A model generated the notes under the pieces. The model was not told the origin of the DNA, did no database searches, and saw nothing but the letters and a program-made list of their open reading frames with translations. A stretch of 64,000 bases of DNA from Luteococcus japonicus (GTDB taxonomy: Bacteria > Actinomycetota > Actinomycetes > Propionibacteriales > Propionibacteriaceae): contig NZ_RKHG01000001.1 of the NCBI RefSeq assembly GCF_003752415.1, forward strand, positions 868,001 to 932,000, in the 5' to 3' direction. The position numbers and the translations under genes are program-made. Positions 23,809-30,836 of the stretch are shown one piece after another (the first letter of the stretch is position 1; every line of letters begins with the position of its first letter).

Positions 23809-25113
23809 TCACCAGGTGGGCAACCCTGCCGGACGCACCGGCAGGGCACGCCCCTTGGGGTACATCACGTAGGCAGTGCCGCCGCTTCGGCCCCAGGCGG
23901 ACTCGAACTGGGCGCGGTTGTAGGTGCGCGGCACCAGCGAGTTGCTGGCCTTCAGGCCCGAGGCCGGGTCATTGACCCGCACATTGCCACTGGCGTCGAA
24001 GCCACGCAGCACCATCAGGTGGCCATTGGTGCCGAAGCCCGCGCCGGTCAGCTGGCTGGAGGTGAAGCTGGTGGAGACCACCAGCGGGATACCGGCCTTG
24101 ATGAACAGTTCGGCCTCGGTCAGGCTGCGCAGCCGGGTGACGAAGCCCTGCAGCCCACGAGCCGAGGCGTAGGCGACGTTGAAGGGCCAGTTGCCGGCGC
24201 CCTTGAAGCCGGCATCCCACACACCCCGCACCACCTGTTCCACCTGCGGATTGGTGTGCGGCGTGGGCAGCACCCAGGCCGTCTCGCCGGCGGGGGCACC
24301 GGCCTTCCAGTAGTCCAACACCATGGCGGTCGACGTCGGTGAACACCAGGCCTCTCCCCCGCCATTCCAGGCCGGGTAGTGCCCCACGTGCAGCATCTGG
24401 CTGTACGCGGGCACGCCAAGGTTCACGCCCCGCGCGACCCCGACCGGGCTGACGGGGGTGGTGGACTGCTTGGCCGTCGAGGCAACCACGGACAGCTGGG
24501 AGACGATGGGCATGGCCGTCGTCCCGAGGGTGCGGAGCAGTTCCAGACGGACCTGGTAGTGGCTCAGCGTGATGCCACTCTGCGCCACCAGGGTGTCGGT
24601 GGACACCCGAGCGATGGCGTCGGACTGCGAGTTCACGCTGGTGCGGGTGGGGCTGGTGGCTTTCGGTGAGGACGAGCTCCACAGCCCCATCACGAACCAC
24701 TTGGACCACGCGCCGGCGCTGCTGCGGGCGCGCAGCAGGACGCGCACCGCGCTCCCCGGGTGGGTGCTGGCATTCCAGGAGGCGATCAGCTCCTTGGCCG
24801 CAAGGCCGCTGCCAACCACCTGACTGGTCCACGTGGCGACCCCCTGGGTGAGGGTCCGCCCGGCGTACACGTCCCGACAGGTCGTCGTGCGCCGAGCACC
24901 GCTGAAGTAGAGACCTTGGCTGGACAGGCCGGTACCCGAGTGTGTCCCGGCGTTGTAGCCAGTGCCGGACCACCGCACGAGCCGGGCATTGCGTGCAGTG
25001 GCGGCGTGCGCTTCGACGGCCAGCAGCGGCGCGCCCAGCAGGGCGAGGGGTGCGGCTCCGAGCAGGCCACGGCGGGTGACGGATGTGGGGGTCAGCGAGG
25101 ACTGGGCAGCCAT
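23809..25113 (-). CDS. Secreted C39-family peptidase, Tat signal
   Basis: 434 residues. Twin-arginine signal TRRGLLGAAPLALLGAPLLA with cleavage after AHA near residue 37. A beta-rich N-terminal domain (about 40-220) is followed by a papain-like peptidase_C39_2 domain with Cys in GEAWCSPTSTAM, His in GTNGHLMVLRGFD and Asp/Asn in VRVNDPAS. Probably an extracellular cysteine peptidase. No transporter or bacteriocin gene is nearby. Its 5' region is intact, unlike the neighbour across the IS. Confidence 0.85.
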   Translation of the reverse strand: MAAQSSLTPTSVTRRGLLGAAPLALLGAPLLAVEAHAATARNARLVRWSGTGYNAGTHSGTGLSSQGLYFSGARRTTTCRDVYAGRTLTQGVATWTSQVVGSGLAAKELIASWNASTHPGSAVRVLLRARSSAGAWSKWFVMGLWSSSSPKATSPTRTSVNSQSDAIARVSTDTLVAQSGITLSHYQVRLELLRTLGTTAMPIVSQLSVVASTAKQSTTPVSPVGVARGVNLGVPAYSQMLHVGHYPAWNGGGEAWCSPTSTAMVLDYWKAGAPAGETAWVLPTPHTNPQVEQVVRGVWDAGFKGAGNWPFNVAYASARGLQGFVTRLRSLTEAELFIKAGIPLVVSTSFTSSQLTGAGFGTNGHLMVLRGFDASGNVRVNDPASGLKASNSLVPRTYNRAQFESAWGRSGGTAYVMYPKGRALPVRPAGLPTW

Positions 25114-25152
25114 GCCGCCGAGTCAATCATGATGGGCGGCATAGCACCAAGG

Positions 25153-25578
25153 TCAGCTGCTGGTGGCGAGGTGACGCAGCGCCAGTTCGTAGCCGCCCAA
25201 CCCCAGTCCGGCGATCACACCCTCAGCACAAGGGGTGATGACGCTGTGGCGTCGGAAGTCCTCCCGGGCATGCACATTGCTGATGTGCACCTCCAGGACG
25301 CGCGGCACCTGCACCACGGCATCGGCGAGGGCGATCGAGTAGTGCGTCCATGCCGCCGGGTTCAGCACGACGGGGGTCTTCGCGTCGGCGGCCTCGTGCA
25401 ACCAGCCCACCAACTCGGCCTCGGAATCCGTCTGGCGCACCTCGACGTCCAGGCCCAGTTCGGCACCCAGCAGCACCAGGCGCTGCGCGAGCTGCTCGTG
25501 GGTGGTCGCGCCGTAGACCTCCGGTTGCCGCTTGCCCAGCCGCCCCAGGTTGACGCCATTCAGGACCAGTACCTTCAT
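25153..25578 (-). CDS. aroQ: 3-dehydroquinate dehydratase, type II
   Basis: 141 residues. Shikimate pathway. Type II motifs: [17 protein letters not shown] (catalytic Arg and Tyr), [12 protein letters not shown], and [17 protein letters not shown] (catalytic His). The active-site lid differs from the common NLNLLG form but keeps the key residues. The start at 25578 was chosen from the conserved N-terminus. Lies 11 bp downstream of the SIS gene on the same strand. Confidence 0.93.
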   Translation of the reverse strand: MKVLVLNGVNLGRLGKRQPEVYGATTHEQLAQRLVLLGAELGLDVEVRQTDSEAELVGWLHEAADAKTPVVLNPAAWTHYSIALADAVVQVPRVLEVHISNVHAREDFRRHSVITPCAEGVIAGLGLGGYELALRHLATSS

Positions 25579-25588
25579 CGTGCTCTCC

Positions 25589-26629
25589 TCACCACTCGTC
25601 GGACCCCCGGCCCAGCCCCAAGGCCAGGTAGACCGAGGCATAGCGTCCCTGCTGCAGGAGCTCGACATAGCGGTCGAGGGCACCCAGGTATTCGGTGGGC
25701 TCCGAGGCGATCGTGCAGACCCGCACCCCCTGTCCTTCGGCCAGACTGACCAGGGTGCCGCGGTCACGGCGCACCCGCTCGTCGGTGCTGCCGTCGTCGA
25801 TGATCACGAGGACGCACGTACGCGGCGCCCCATCCTCCTCGAAGGGATCACGGAAGGGGTCCCGCGGGGCACAGGCCGAGAGCACGGGGAGCAGGGCGTC
25901 GGCATCGGCGCTCAGGGCGGGACGGCCGCTGGCGCGGCGCAGGGCCTCGGCGATCCGACGAGCGGCGCGCGCGGCCAGCACGGAACCTCCCCACACCAGG
26001 GGTTGGGCCTCGGCCAGCGCGACGGCCAGGTCCTTGGCCGGATTGCTCGCCAGGTCCCGGTGGGGACTGCAGCGCTCGGCCACCAGGTCCACCCGGGCAG
26101 CGATCCGTTCGTGGTCGACGGCCGGCCCCAGGCCCATCTCGTGCAGCAACTCCAGGGTGACGACGACGGTCGCCAGTGGGTCGCTGTGCTCCACCGGCAG
26201 CACGAGGGTGCTACGCGAGGCAGCCTGCTCGGCGATCGGCGAATCCGGATTGGCGGCCACCACGAGGCTGGCCCCCCGACGCACCGCCTCGGCAACCGCA
26301 CCCATCAGGTCCCGTTCACTCCCCTCGCTCGCCAGCACGACCACCAGGTCCAGCGGCCCAACCCAGCCGGGCAGGCCACCGGTCGACCAGGCGATGAAGG
26401 GCACCGGGCAGACGGGCTCCAGCATCGCGCGCACCAGTCGTGCCTCGGCGCCCAGCGCGACGACGCCACGGGGACGGTCGGGGGCCAACATTCCCGCGCG
26501 CACCGGACGCGCCGCATCCCCCAGCACCCGCACCCGGGCACCGGCGGCGGCCAGCCGTCGCAGCTCGGTGTCCACCGTGGACAGGGCCGCCGCGTCATCG
26601 AGCCGGGACTCGTCGAACTCCAGGGTCAT
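25589..26629 (-). CDS. SIS-domain protein, TobH/phosphomannose isomerase-like
   Basis: 346 residues. Sugar isomerase fold with [32 protein letters not shown] (phosphosugar-binding loop) and [11 protein letters not shown]. It holds the position of M. tuberculosis Rv3256c, beside manB. Related to bifunctional phosphoglucose/phosphomannose isomerases, but the catalytic Glu/His pair is not evident, so a regulatory or sugar-phosphate-binding role is possible. The start at 26629 follows the Trm112-like gene by 5 bp. Confidence 0.8.
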   Translation of the reverse strand: MTLEFDESRLDDAAALSTVDTELRRLAAAGARVRVLGDAARPVRAGMLAPDRPRGVVALGAEARLVRAMLEPVCPVPFIAWSTGGLPGWVGPLDLVVVLASEGSERDLMGAVAEAVRRGASLVVAANPDSPIAEQAASRSTLVLPVEHSDPLATVVVTLELLHEMGLGPAVDHERIAARVDLVAERCSPHRDLASNPAKDLAVALAEAQPLVWGGSVLAARAARRIAEALRRASGRPALSADADALLPVLSACAPRDPFRDPFEEDGAPRTCVLVIIDDGSTDERVRRDRGTLVSLAEGQGVRVCTIASEPTEYLGALDRYVELLQQGRYASVYLALGLGRGSDEW

Positions 26630-26634
26630 GGCAC

Positions 26635-26829
26635 TCAGCGGGCCGCGGGGCGGCGCGCCTCGTCGATCAACAGGACGGGAATGCCGTCGCGCACCTGGAA
26701 GGCCAGCGCGCAGGCATTGTTGGTGCACGCCAGCTCGTGCCGGTCATAGTCGACGGCGAACTTGCTGTGGCAGGCCGGGCAGGCCGCGATCTCCAGGAAG
26801 GTCGGCGACAGTTCCATCTGGTCGGGCAT
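26635..26829 (-). CDS. Trm112-like zinc protein
   Basis: 64 residues. CPACHSKFAVDYDRHELACTN shows the CxxC...C zinc site, followed by FQVRDGIPVLLIDEAR, diagnostic of the Trm112/YcaR family. Eukaryotic Trm112 activates methyltransferases; bacterial versions are of unknown role. Sits between the SIS and phosphomannomutase-like genes as in other actinobacteria. Confidence 0.9.
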   Translation of the reverse strand: MPDQMELSPTFLEIAACPACHSKFAVDYDRHELACTNNACALAFQVRDGIPVLLIDEARRPAAR

Positions 26830-26897
26830 CGAATTCTCCTGCAGTGACGGGGCTCGTGGCGCGGTGCGGGTGCCCGCGGCGCCCCCAGTCTAGGGCC

Positions 26898-28103
26898 TCA
26901 GGCGACCGCGGCCAGGATGCTGCACAGGTCGTCGCGCACCGCCTCCATCACGGCGCGGTCTGCCGCCTCGACCACCAGCCGCAGCCCCTGGCCATCGTCG
27001 GGACGCAGGCTGGCGCTCCATTCCCCGCGCGCTCCGGCCTCACCGGAAAGCGTCAGACCGTCCCCGCAGTCGCTCTGCACACGATGGTGCTCGAAGGCCT
27101 CCCCCACCGCGCGCAGTGCCGCGTCGGCGTCGCCCACGGCCAGGTTGATCTCCCCCGATGTGGCGCTGTGGGCACAGCGGCTCACCAGGGCGGAAAGCGG
27201 CTCGCCGGAGATCCCGAGGCATTCCATCAGGCGCAGGGCGGTCAGCATCCCGCCGTGTGTTCCGAACAGGTCTCCTGGCCGGCTGCCTCCGACGATCTGG
27301 GTGACGGCGTCATCGGGGACCAGCACGCCAGCCTCGTCCAGCACGGCGCAGCGGTCCCCGTCCCCGTCGAAGACCAGACCGAGGTCGGCACCACTGGTCC
27401 GCACCCGTGCGGCGGCCTGCACCAGACTGGCCGGTTGCGACGGGTTGGGGCCGTGCTGCGGGAAGGTCCCGTCGAGGACCCGGTTGAGCAGCTCGAGGTG
27501 GAGCCCGAGCTTCTCCTCGCCGAGGACGGCCGGTGCATCGAGCGCGACCATGCCATTGCCGGCATCCACCACCACGTGCAGTCCGGCCAGGGCATCGGCG
27601 TCCACCTGCGCACGCAGGTGGGTGGCGTAGTCGGTCAGGGTCTCGTCGGCGGTGATGCTGCCCAGCACGCCGACCTTGGGCCGGGGCGAGCGCTCGAACT
27701 CCTCAGCACGGGCGGCGAGGCGGTCCAGGAAGGCCTCGTCGACGGGCACCGCGCCCGCCTGCCACAGCAGGATCCCGTTGACCGCGGCACCCAGGTGACC
27801 GCCGGTGATCATGACCCCCGGCACCTCGAGGACGGCGGAGCTGTAGACCAGCTGGTCCGTGCTGCAGAGCCCGAGGTCCACCACATCCGCCCCCTGGGAC
27901 AGAGCCCCTTCGGCCACGGCCCTGGCCAGGTCTGCGCTGGTGGGGCGCATGTCATGCCCCATCACCAGGGCCTGGCCGGACAGGCCGACAAGATGTACGA
28001 ACGCGGCACCAATGGCGCGCGCACCGGCGGTGTCCCACTGCGCGGCGTCGGTCCCGACGATCCCGCACAGCCCACCGCCGGAGAAAATTCCCCGACTGAG
28101 CAT
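26898..28103 (-). CDS. Phosphomannomutase-like protein lacking catalytic residues
   Basis: 401 residues, at the locus where actinobacteria keep manB. The overall alpha-phosphohexomutase layout remains: ARAIGAAFVHL, GHDMRPTSADLARA, the metal loop FDGDGDRC (D246, D248, D250) and VVEAADRAV. The active-site loop TASHNP is TGGHLG here (T100-G105), so the phosphoserine position is Gly102. The sugar-specificity loop GEHSAHY and the block around it are not found. The phosphate loop RASNTEP reads RPDDGQG-like. Length is about 60 short of typical ManB. Probably a pseudoenzyme or a divergent sugar-phosphate-binding protein. The frame is intact. Confidence 0.82.
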   Translation of the reverse strand: MLSRGIFSGGGLCGIVGTDAAQWDTAGARAIGAAFVHLVGLSGQALVMGHDMRPTSADLARAVAEGALSQGADVVDLGLCSTDQLVYSSAVLEVPGVMITGGHLGAAVNGILLWQAGAVPVDEAFLDRLAARAEEFERSPRPKVGVLGSITADETLTDYATHLRAQVDADALAGLHVVVDAGNGMVALDAPAVLGEEKLGLHLELLNRVLDGTFPQHGPNPSQPASLVQAAARVRTSGADLGLVFDGDGDRCAVLDEAGVLVPDDAVTQIVGGSRPGDLFGTHGGMLTALRLMECLGISGEPLSALVSRCAHSATSGEINLAVGDADAALRAVGEAFEHHRVQSDCGDGLTLSGEAGARGEWSASLRPDDGQGLRLVVEAADRAVMEAVRDDLCSILAAVA

Positions 28104-28141
28104 GTCTTTCCCCCGATTGACTACCCGACAATGTAGCGGGA

Positions 28142-28540
28142 TCAACCCCGGGGACGTTCTCCATCCGCGATGACGCGCAGGTGTCTCTTCTCCGCCAGCA
28201 CCACGATGTCGGCCTGGTCCGCCGGACCTGCAGGACCTGACACCGGGGTGGCGGGAATCTCCTCCGGGAGCATTCCCACCTCCCGCACGGCATTGGCCAG
28301 CGCCAGCAGGTCGTCGTCGGGCACCGGAGGCGGGGTGCTGCCGATCTCCGGGAGCCGGACCACCTCCCAGCCGCGCGGTGCGGACAGGCTCTCGCAGTGG
28401 GTGCGGCACAGGTCATAGCTGCCCGGAATGTGTTCCGGGGCAAGGGGTCCGAGCACCGCCGTCGAATCCGCATAGACATAGGTCAGCGTCGCAACGGCTG
28501 CGGTGGAGCAGCCGGCCTTCGTACAGCGTCTGTGGGCCAC
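28142..28540 (-). CDS. DUF3499 family protein
   Basis: 132 residues. The N-terminal RRCTKAGCSTAAVATLTYVY and SYDLCRTHCESLSAPRGWEV carry paired cysteines for zinc. This is the DUF3499 family, located beside manB and whiB2 in actinobacteria (Rv3258c position). GTG start; TAACCT (minus strand, 28547-28552) lies 6 bases upstream, so leaderless. Function unknown. Confidence 0.9.
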   Translation of the reverse strand: MAHRRCTKAGCSTAAVATLTYVYADSTAVLGPLAPEHIPGSYDLCRTHCESLSAPRGWEVVRLPEIGSTPPPVPDDDLLALANAVREVGMLPEEIPATPVSGPAGPADQADIVVLAEKRHLRVIADGERPRG

Positions 28541-28589
28541 CGGGCGAGGTTATCGCCTGCAGGCGGACAGCGGCCACTACAGTGGCGGC
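28541..28589. promoter_or_regulatory. Compact divergent leaderless promoter pair
   Basis: Only 49 bases separate two divergent start codons. TAACCT (minus, 28547-28552) serves the DUF3499 gene and TACAGT (plus, 28578-28583) serves the metallopeptidase gene, each 6 bases from its start codon. The -35 regions must overlap the opposite promoter or gene, so the two genes may interfere with or be coordinated by each other. Confidence 0.6.
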
Positions 28590-29024
28590 ATGCCTCGCCG
28601 CCGTGACCGCCATGACCGTGGACTGAGGGGCCCCATTGCCCTGCCCAACCAGCTCACCGGCCGCGTCGTACCCCTTCGCCGACGCCTTGGCCGTCAGGAA
28701 TTCTTCACCGAGGCGGTCACCGACGCCATCGCCAGGATCGGCGTCAGCTATCCCGGCGGTCTCGACGGTGTCGACGTGGGCGTCGAGGAGGTGCCCTATC
28801 TCGCCACCCTGTGGAGCGGTGACCGGGTGCCGCTGGCGGTCTCGGTGGAGGCGACGAGCCTTCGTCCGGCGCAGATCGTGGTCTATCGCAGGCCGCTGGA
28901 GCACCGCGCCCCCACCCGGGGCGAGCTGCGGGACCTGGTGCACCGCACCCTCGTCGAACAGTTGGCGGCCCTCACCGCCCAGAACGTGCGCGACATCGAT
29001 CCCACCCTGGATGACGAGGACTGA
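28590..29024 (+). CDS. Metallopeptidase-family (zincin-like DUF1025) protein
   Basis: 144 residues. Matches the family of Rv3259, divergent from DUF3499. Recognisable parts: LPNQLTGRVVPLRRRLGRQEFF, VEEVPYLATLWSGDRVPLA and QIVVYRRPLEHRA. The zincin HExxH is not present; the helix reads HRTLVEQLAAL. So a peptidase activity is not supported for this copy. The ATG at 28590 is leaderless (TACAGT 6 bases upstream). Confidence 0.8.
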   Translation: MPRRRDRHDRGLRGPIALPNQLTGRVVPLRRRLGRQEFFTEAVTDAIARIGVSYPGGLDGVDVGVEEVPYLATLWSGDRVPLAVSVEATSLRPAQIVVYRRPLEHRAPTRGELRDLVHRTLVEQLAALTAQNVRDIDPTLDDED

Positions 29025-29028
29025 GCCC

Positions 29029-29556
29029 ATGACCGTGCGCGTCGCCTTCCTGCGGGGCATCAACGTCGGCAAGGCCCACCGGGTGCCGATGGCCGGACTG
29101 CGCGCGCTTGCCACCGGGCTTGGCCTGACCGACGTCGCCACCCACCTGCAGTCCGGGAACCTGCTGCACTCCTCCGAGGCAGATCCCGAGGCCGACCGGC
29201 TGCGTCTGGCGGCCGCCCTGGAGGAAGCCTTCGGCTTCACCGTCGACGTCGTCGTGGTCGAGGCCGACCGGCTGGCAGACCTGGTGGCCGCGCACCCCTT
29301 CGCCGACGGCGACCCCAAGCGGGTGCACCTGGGCTTCGCACCCGGTGCGCTGCCACACGGCCTGCGCGACGAGCTCGAGGCGCTCGCCCGGGAGGGAGAA
29401 CGCTTCGAGGTACGTGACGACGTGCTCTTCGCGGACTTCGGTCAGGGCGTGCACGACTCCCGGGCGGGCAATGCCCTGGCCCGTCTGGTCAGGCCCGGTT
29501 TCGTGACGCTGCGCAATCTCGCGACCGTGGGCGCCCTGGTGGAGCGCAGCCGCTGA
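29029..29556 (+). CDS. DUF1697 family protein
   Basis: 175 residues with FLRGINVGKAHRVPMAGLRA, THLQSGNLL and the C-terminal TLRNLATVGALVE, all diagnostic of DUF1697. Probably co-transcribed with the preceding gene (4-bp gap). Function unknown. Confidence 0.9.
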   Translation: MTVRVAFLRGINVGKAHRVPMAGLRALATGLGLTDVATHLQSGNLLHSSEADPEADRLRLAAALEEAFGFTVDVVVVEADRLADLVAAHPFADGDPKRVHLGFAPGALPHGLRDELEALAREGERFEVRDDVLFADFGQGVHDSRAGNALARLVRPGFVTLRNLATVGALVERSR

Positions 29557-29558
29557 CG

Positions 29559-30836
29559 TCAGCGCAGCGACTGGTCCTGACGGGGCGGCTGCGTGCTGCG
29601 GGTCGCCCCCGTCTCCTGCCCCGGCACGAGGGCCAGGGCCCCGTCATCCAGCACTGCGCCGGCCACCAGCGGCCCTTGGGCAGACCAGGCGATGCTGCCG
29701 GCCGTGGCGGGCATGGGCACCGAAACCACCGCCCCCGCCCCGATGGTGTGCTCCGCCTGCTTCCCGTCGACGACCAAGCGCACCGGGACGTTCGCATCGG
29801 AGGCATTGGTGAACAGGGCATGTCCGCCCCCTGGGCCGACCAGCAGGCCGGACGTGGTGGGCCGCTGACCCGTCATCGCCGCCAGGTCCTTGCCCACGAC
29901 GCTGTCGACGCTGGCCGCGACCGGGTGGTCCGACACGACGGACAGTGCCCCGGACTCCCCCGCAAAGGAACGGCTCACGTCGGTCCGCAGGGTGCTGCCC
30001 GGCTCGACGACGAGCCGTCCGGCGCCGGTGGGTTCGAAGCCGCCACGGCTGCCGTGGGCCCGCACGGTGACCGTCGCGGCCTCGGCGCCGGGATTGGTGA
30101 GCAGCAAGGTGCTGCGGCCGCCTGCCGGCACGGCCGGGATCACCAGGCCGGTGCGCAAGGCGCCCCCGGGAATGTGATCCGCACCCTCCGGGCCGTCGGC
30201 CAGGGCCCAGGCGGCAACGCGCCCCTGGGTGGCGATGATCCGGGCCCCGACGGGCTTTCCGGCCGGCGCCTGCACGGAGAGGGGCACCGCGCGCTGACCC
30301 CGAGCGGGAACGGTGATCGAGGAGGTGCCGACGGCCGACAGCTCCCCCTTCTCGCCGTGCAGCGTGATGTCCACCAGGGCATCGACCGTCCCGGGGTTGA
30401 CCAGCACCAGCCGTGCGCGGGCGGGATCGGTGACCTGCACCACCTGCTCCGGCGCCGCGGGCTGACAGGCACCCCACCAGGAGACACCCACCCGTGGCAC
30501 GTCACGCAGCCACAGCCCACCGGCCGCCTGCTCCTTCCCGGCCGGCAGGACGACGGGTTGACTGGCCTCCCCCACCGCGGCCGGCGTGGTGGTCACCGCA
30601 CCGGCGCCTGCGGCAGACAGCACACTGGCCCCGCTGCTGCCCCGTGGCGCGGACGGGCAGGCCAGGGCTCGGGCCGCGGCGCTCTGGGCTCCGTCCCCGC
30701 TCGCCACCTCCCGGTCAGGATGGGCGGGCAGCAGCAGGGGCACCAGGCCGAACAGTCCGGCGGCCACGGCGATCCCCGCGGCGGGCAGCACCCGTCGCGG
30801 CGTGAGCGGGGTCTGGGGGTGTGCTGGGTTGCTCAT
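29559..30836 (-). CDS. DUF5719 family secreted or membrane-anchored protein
   Basis: 425 residues. One N-terminal membrane segment (about 19-40, AGIAVAAGLFGLVPLLLP), then an extracytoplasmic beta-sandwich-rich region with repeated units such as LVLVNPGTVDALVDITLHG and LLLTNPGAEAATVTVRAHG. DUF5719 proteins follow the large glycosyltransferase near whiB2 in actinobacteria. Overlaps the glycosyltransferase by 4 bp. Likely a partner in the assembly of a surface glycan; inferred from context. Confidence 0.8.
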   Translation of the reverse strand: MSNPAHPQTPLTPRRVLPAAGIAVAAGLFGLVPLLLPAHPDREVASGDGAQSAAARALACPSAPRGSSGASVLSAAGAGAVTTTPAAVGEASQPVVLPAGKEQAAGGLWLRDVPRVGVSWWGACQPAAPEQVVQVTDPARARLVLVNPGTVDALVDITLHGEKGELSAVGTSSITVPARGQRAVPLSVQAPAGKPVGARIIATQGRVAAWALADGPEGADHIPGGALRTGLVIPAVPAGGRSTLLLTNPGAEAATVTVRAHGSRGGFEPTGAGRLVVEPGSTLRTDVSRSFAGESGALSVVSDHPVAASVDSVVGKDLAAMTGQRPTTSGLLVGPGGGHALFTNASDANVPVRLVVDGKQAEHTIGAGAVVSVPMPATAGSIAWSAQGPLVAGAVLDDGALALVPGQETGATRSTQPPRQDQSLR

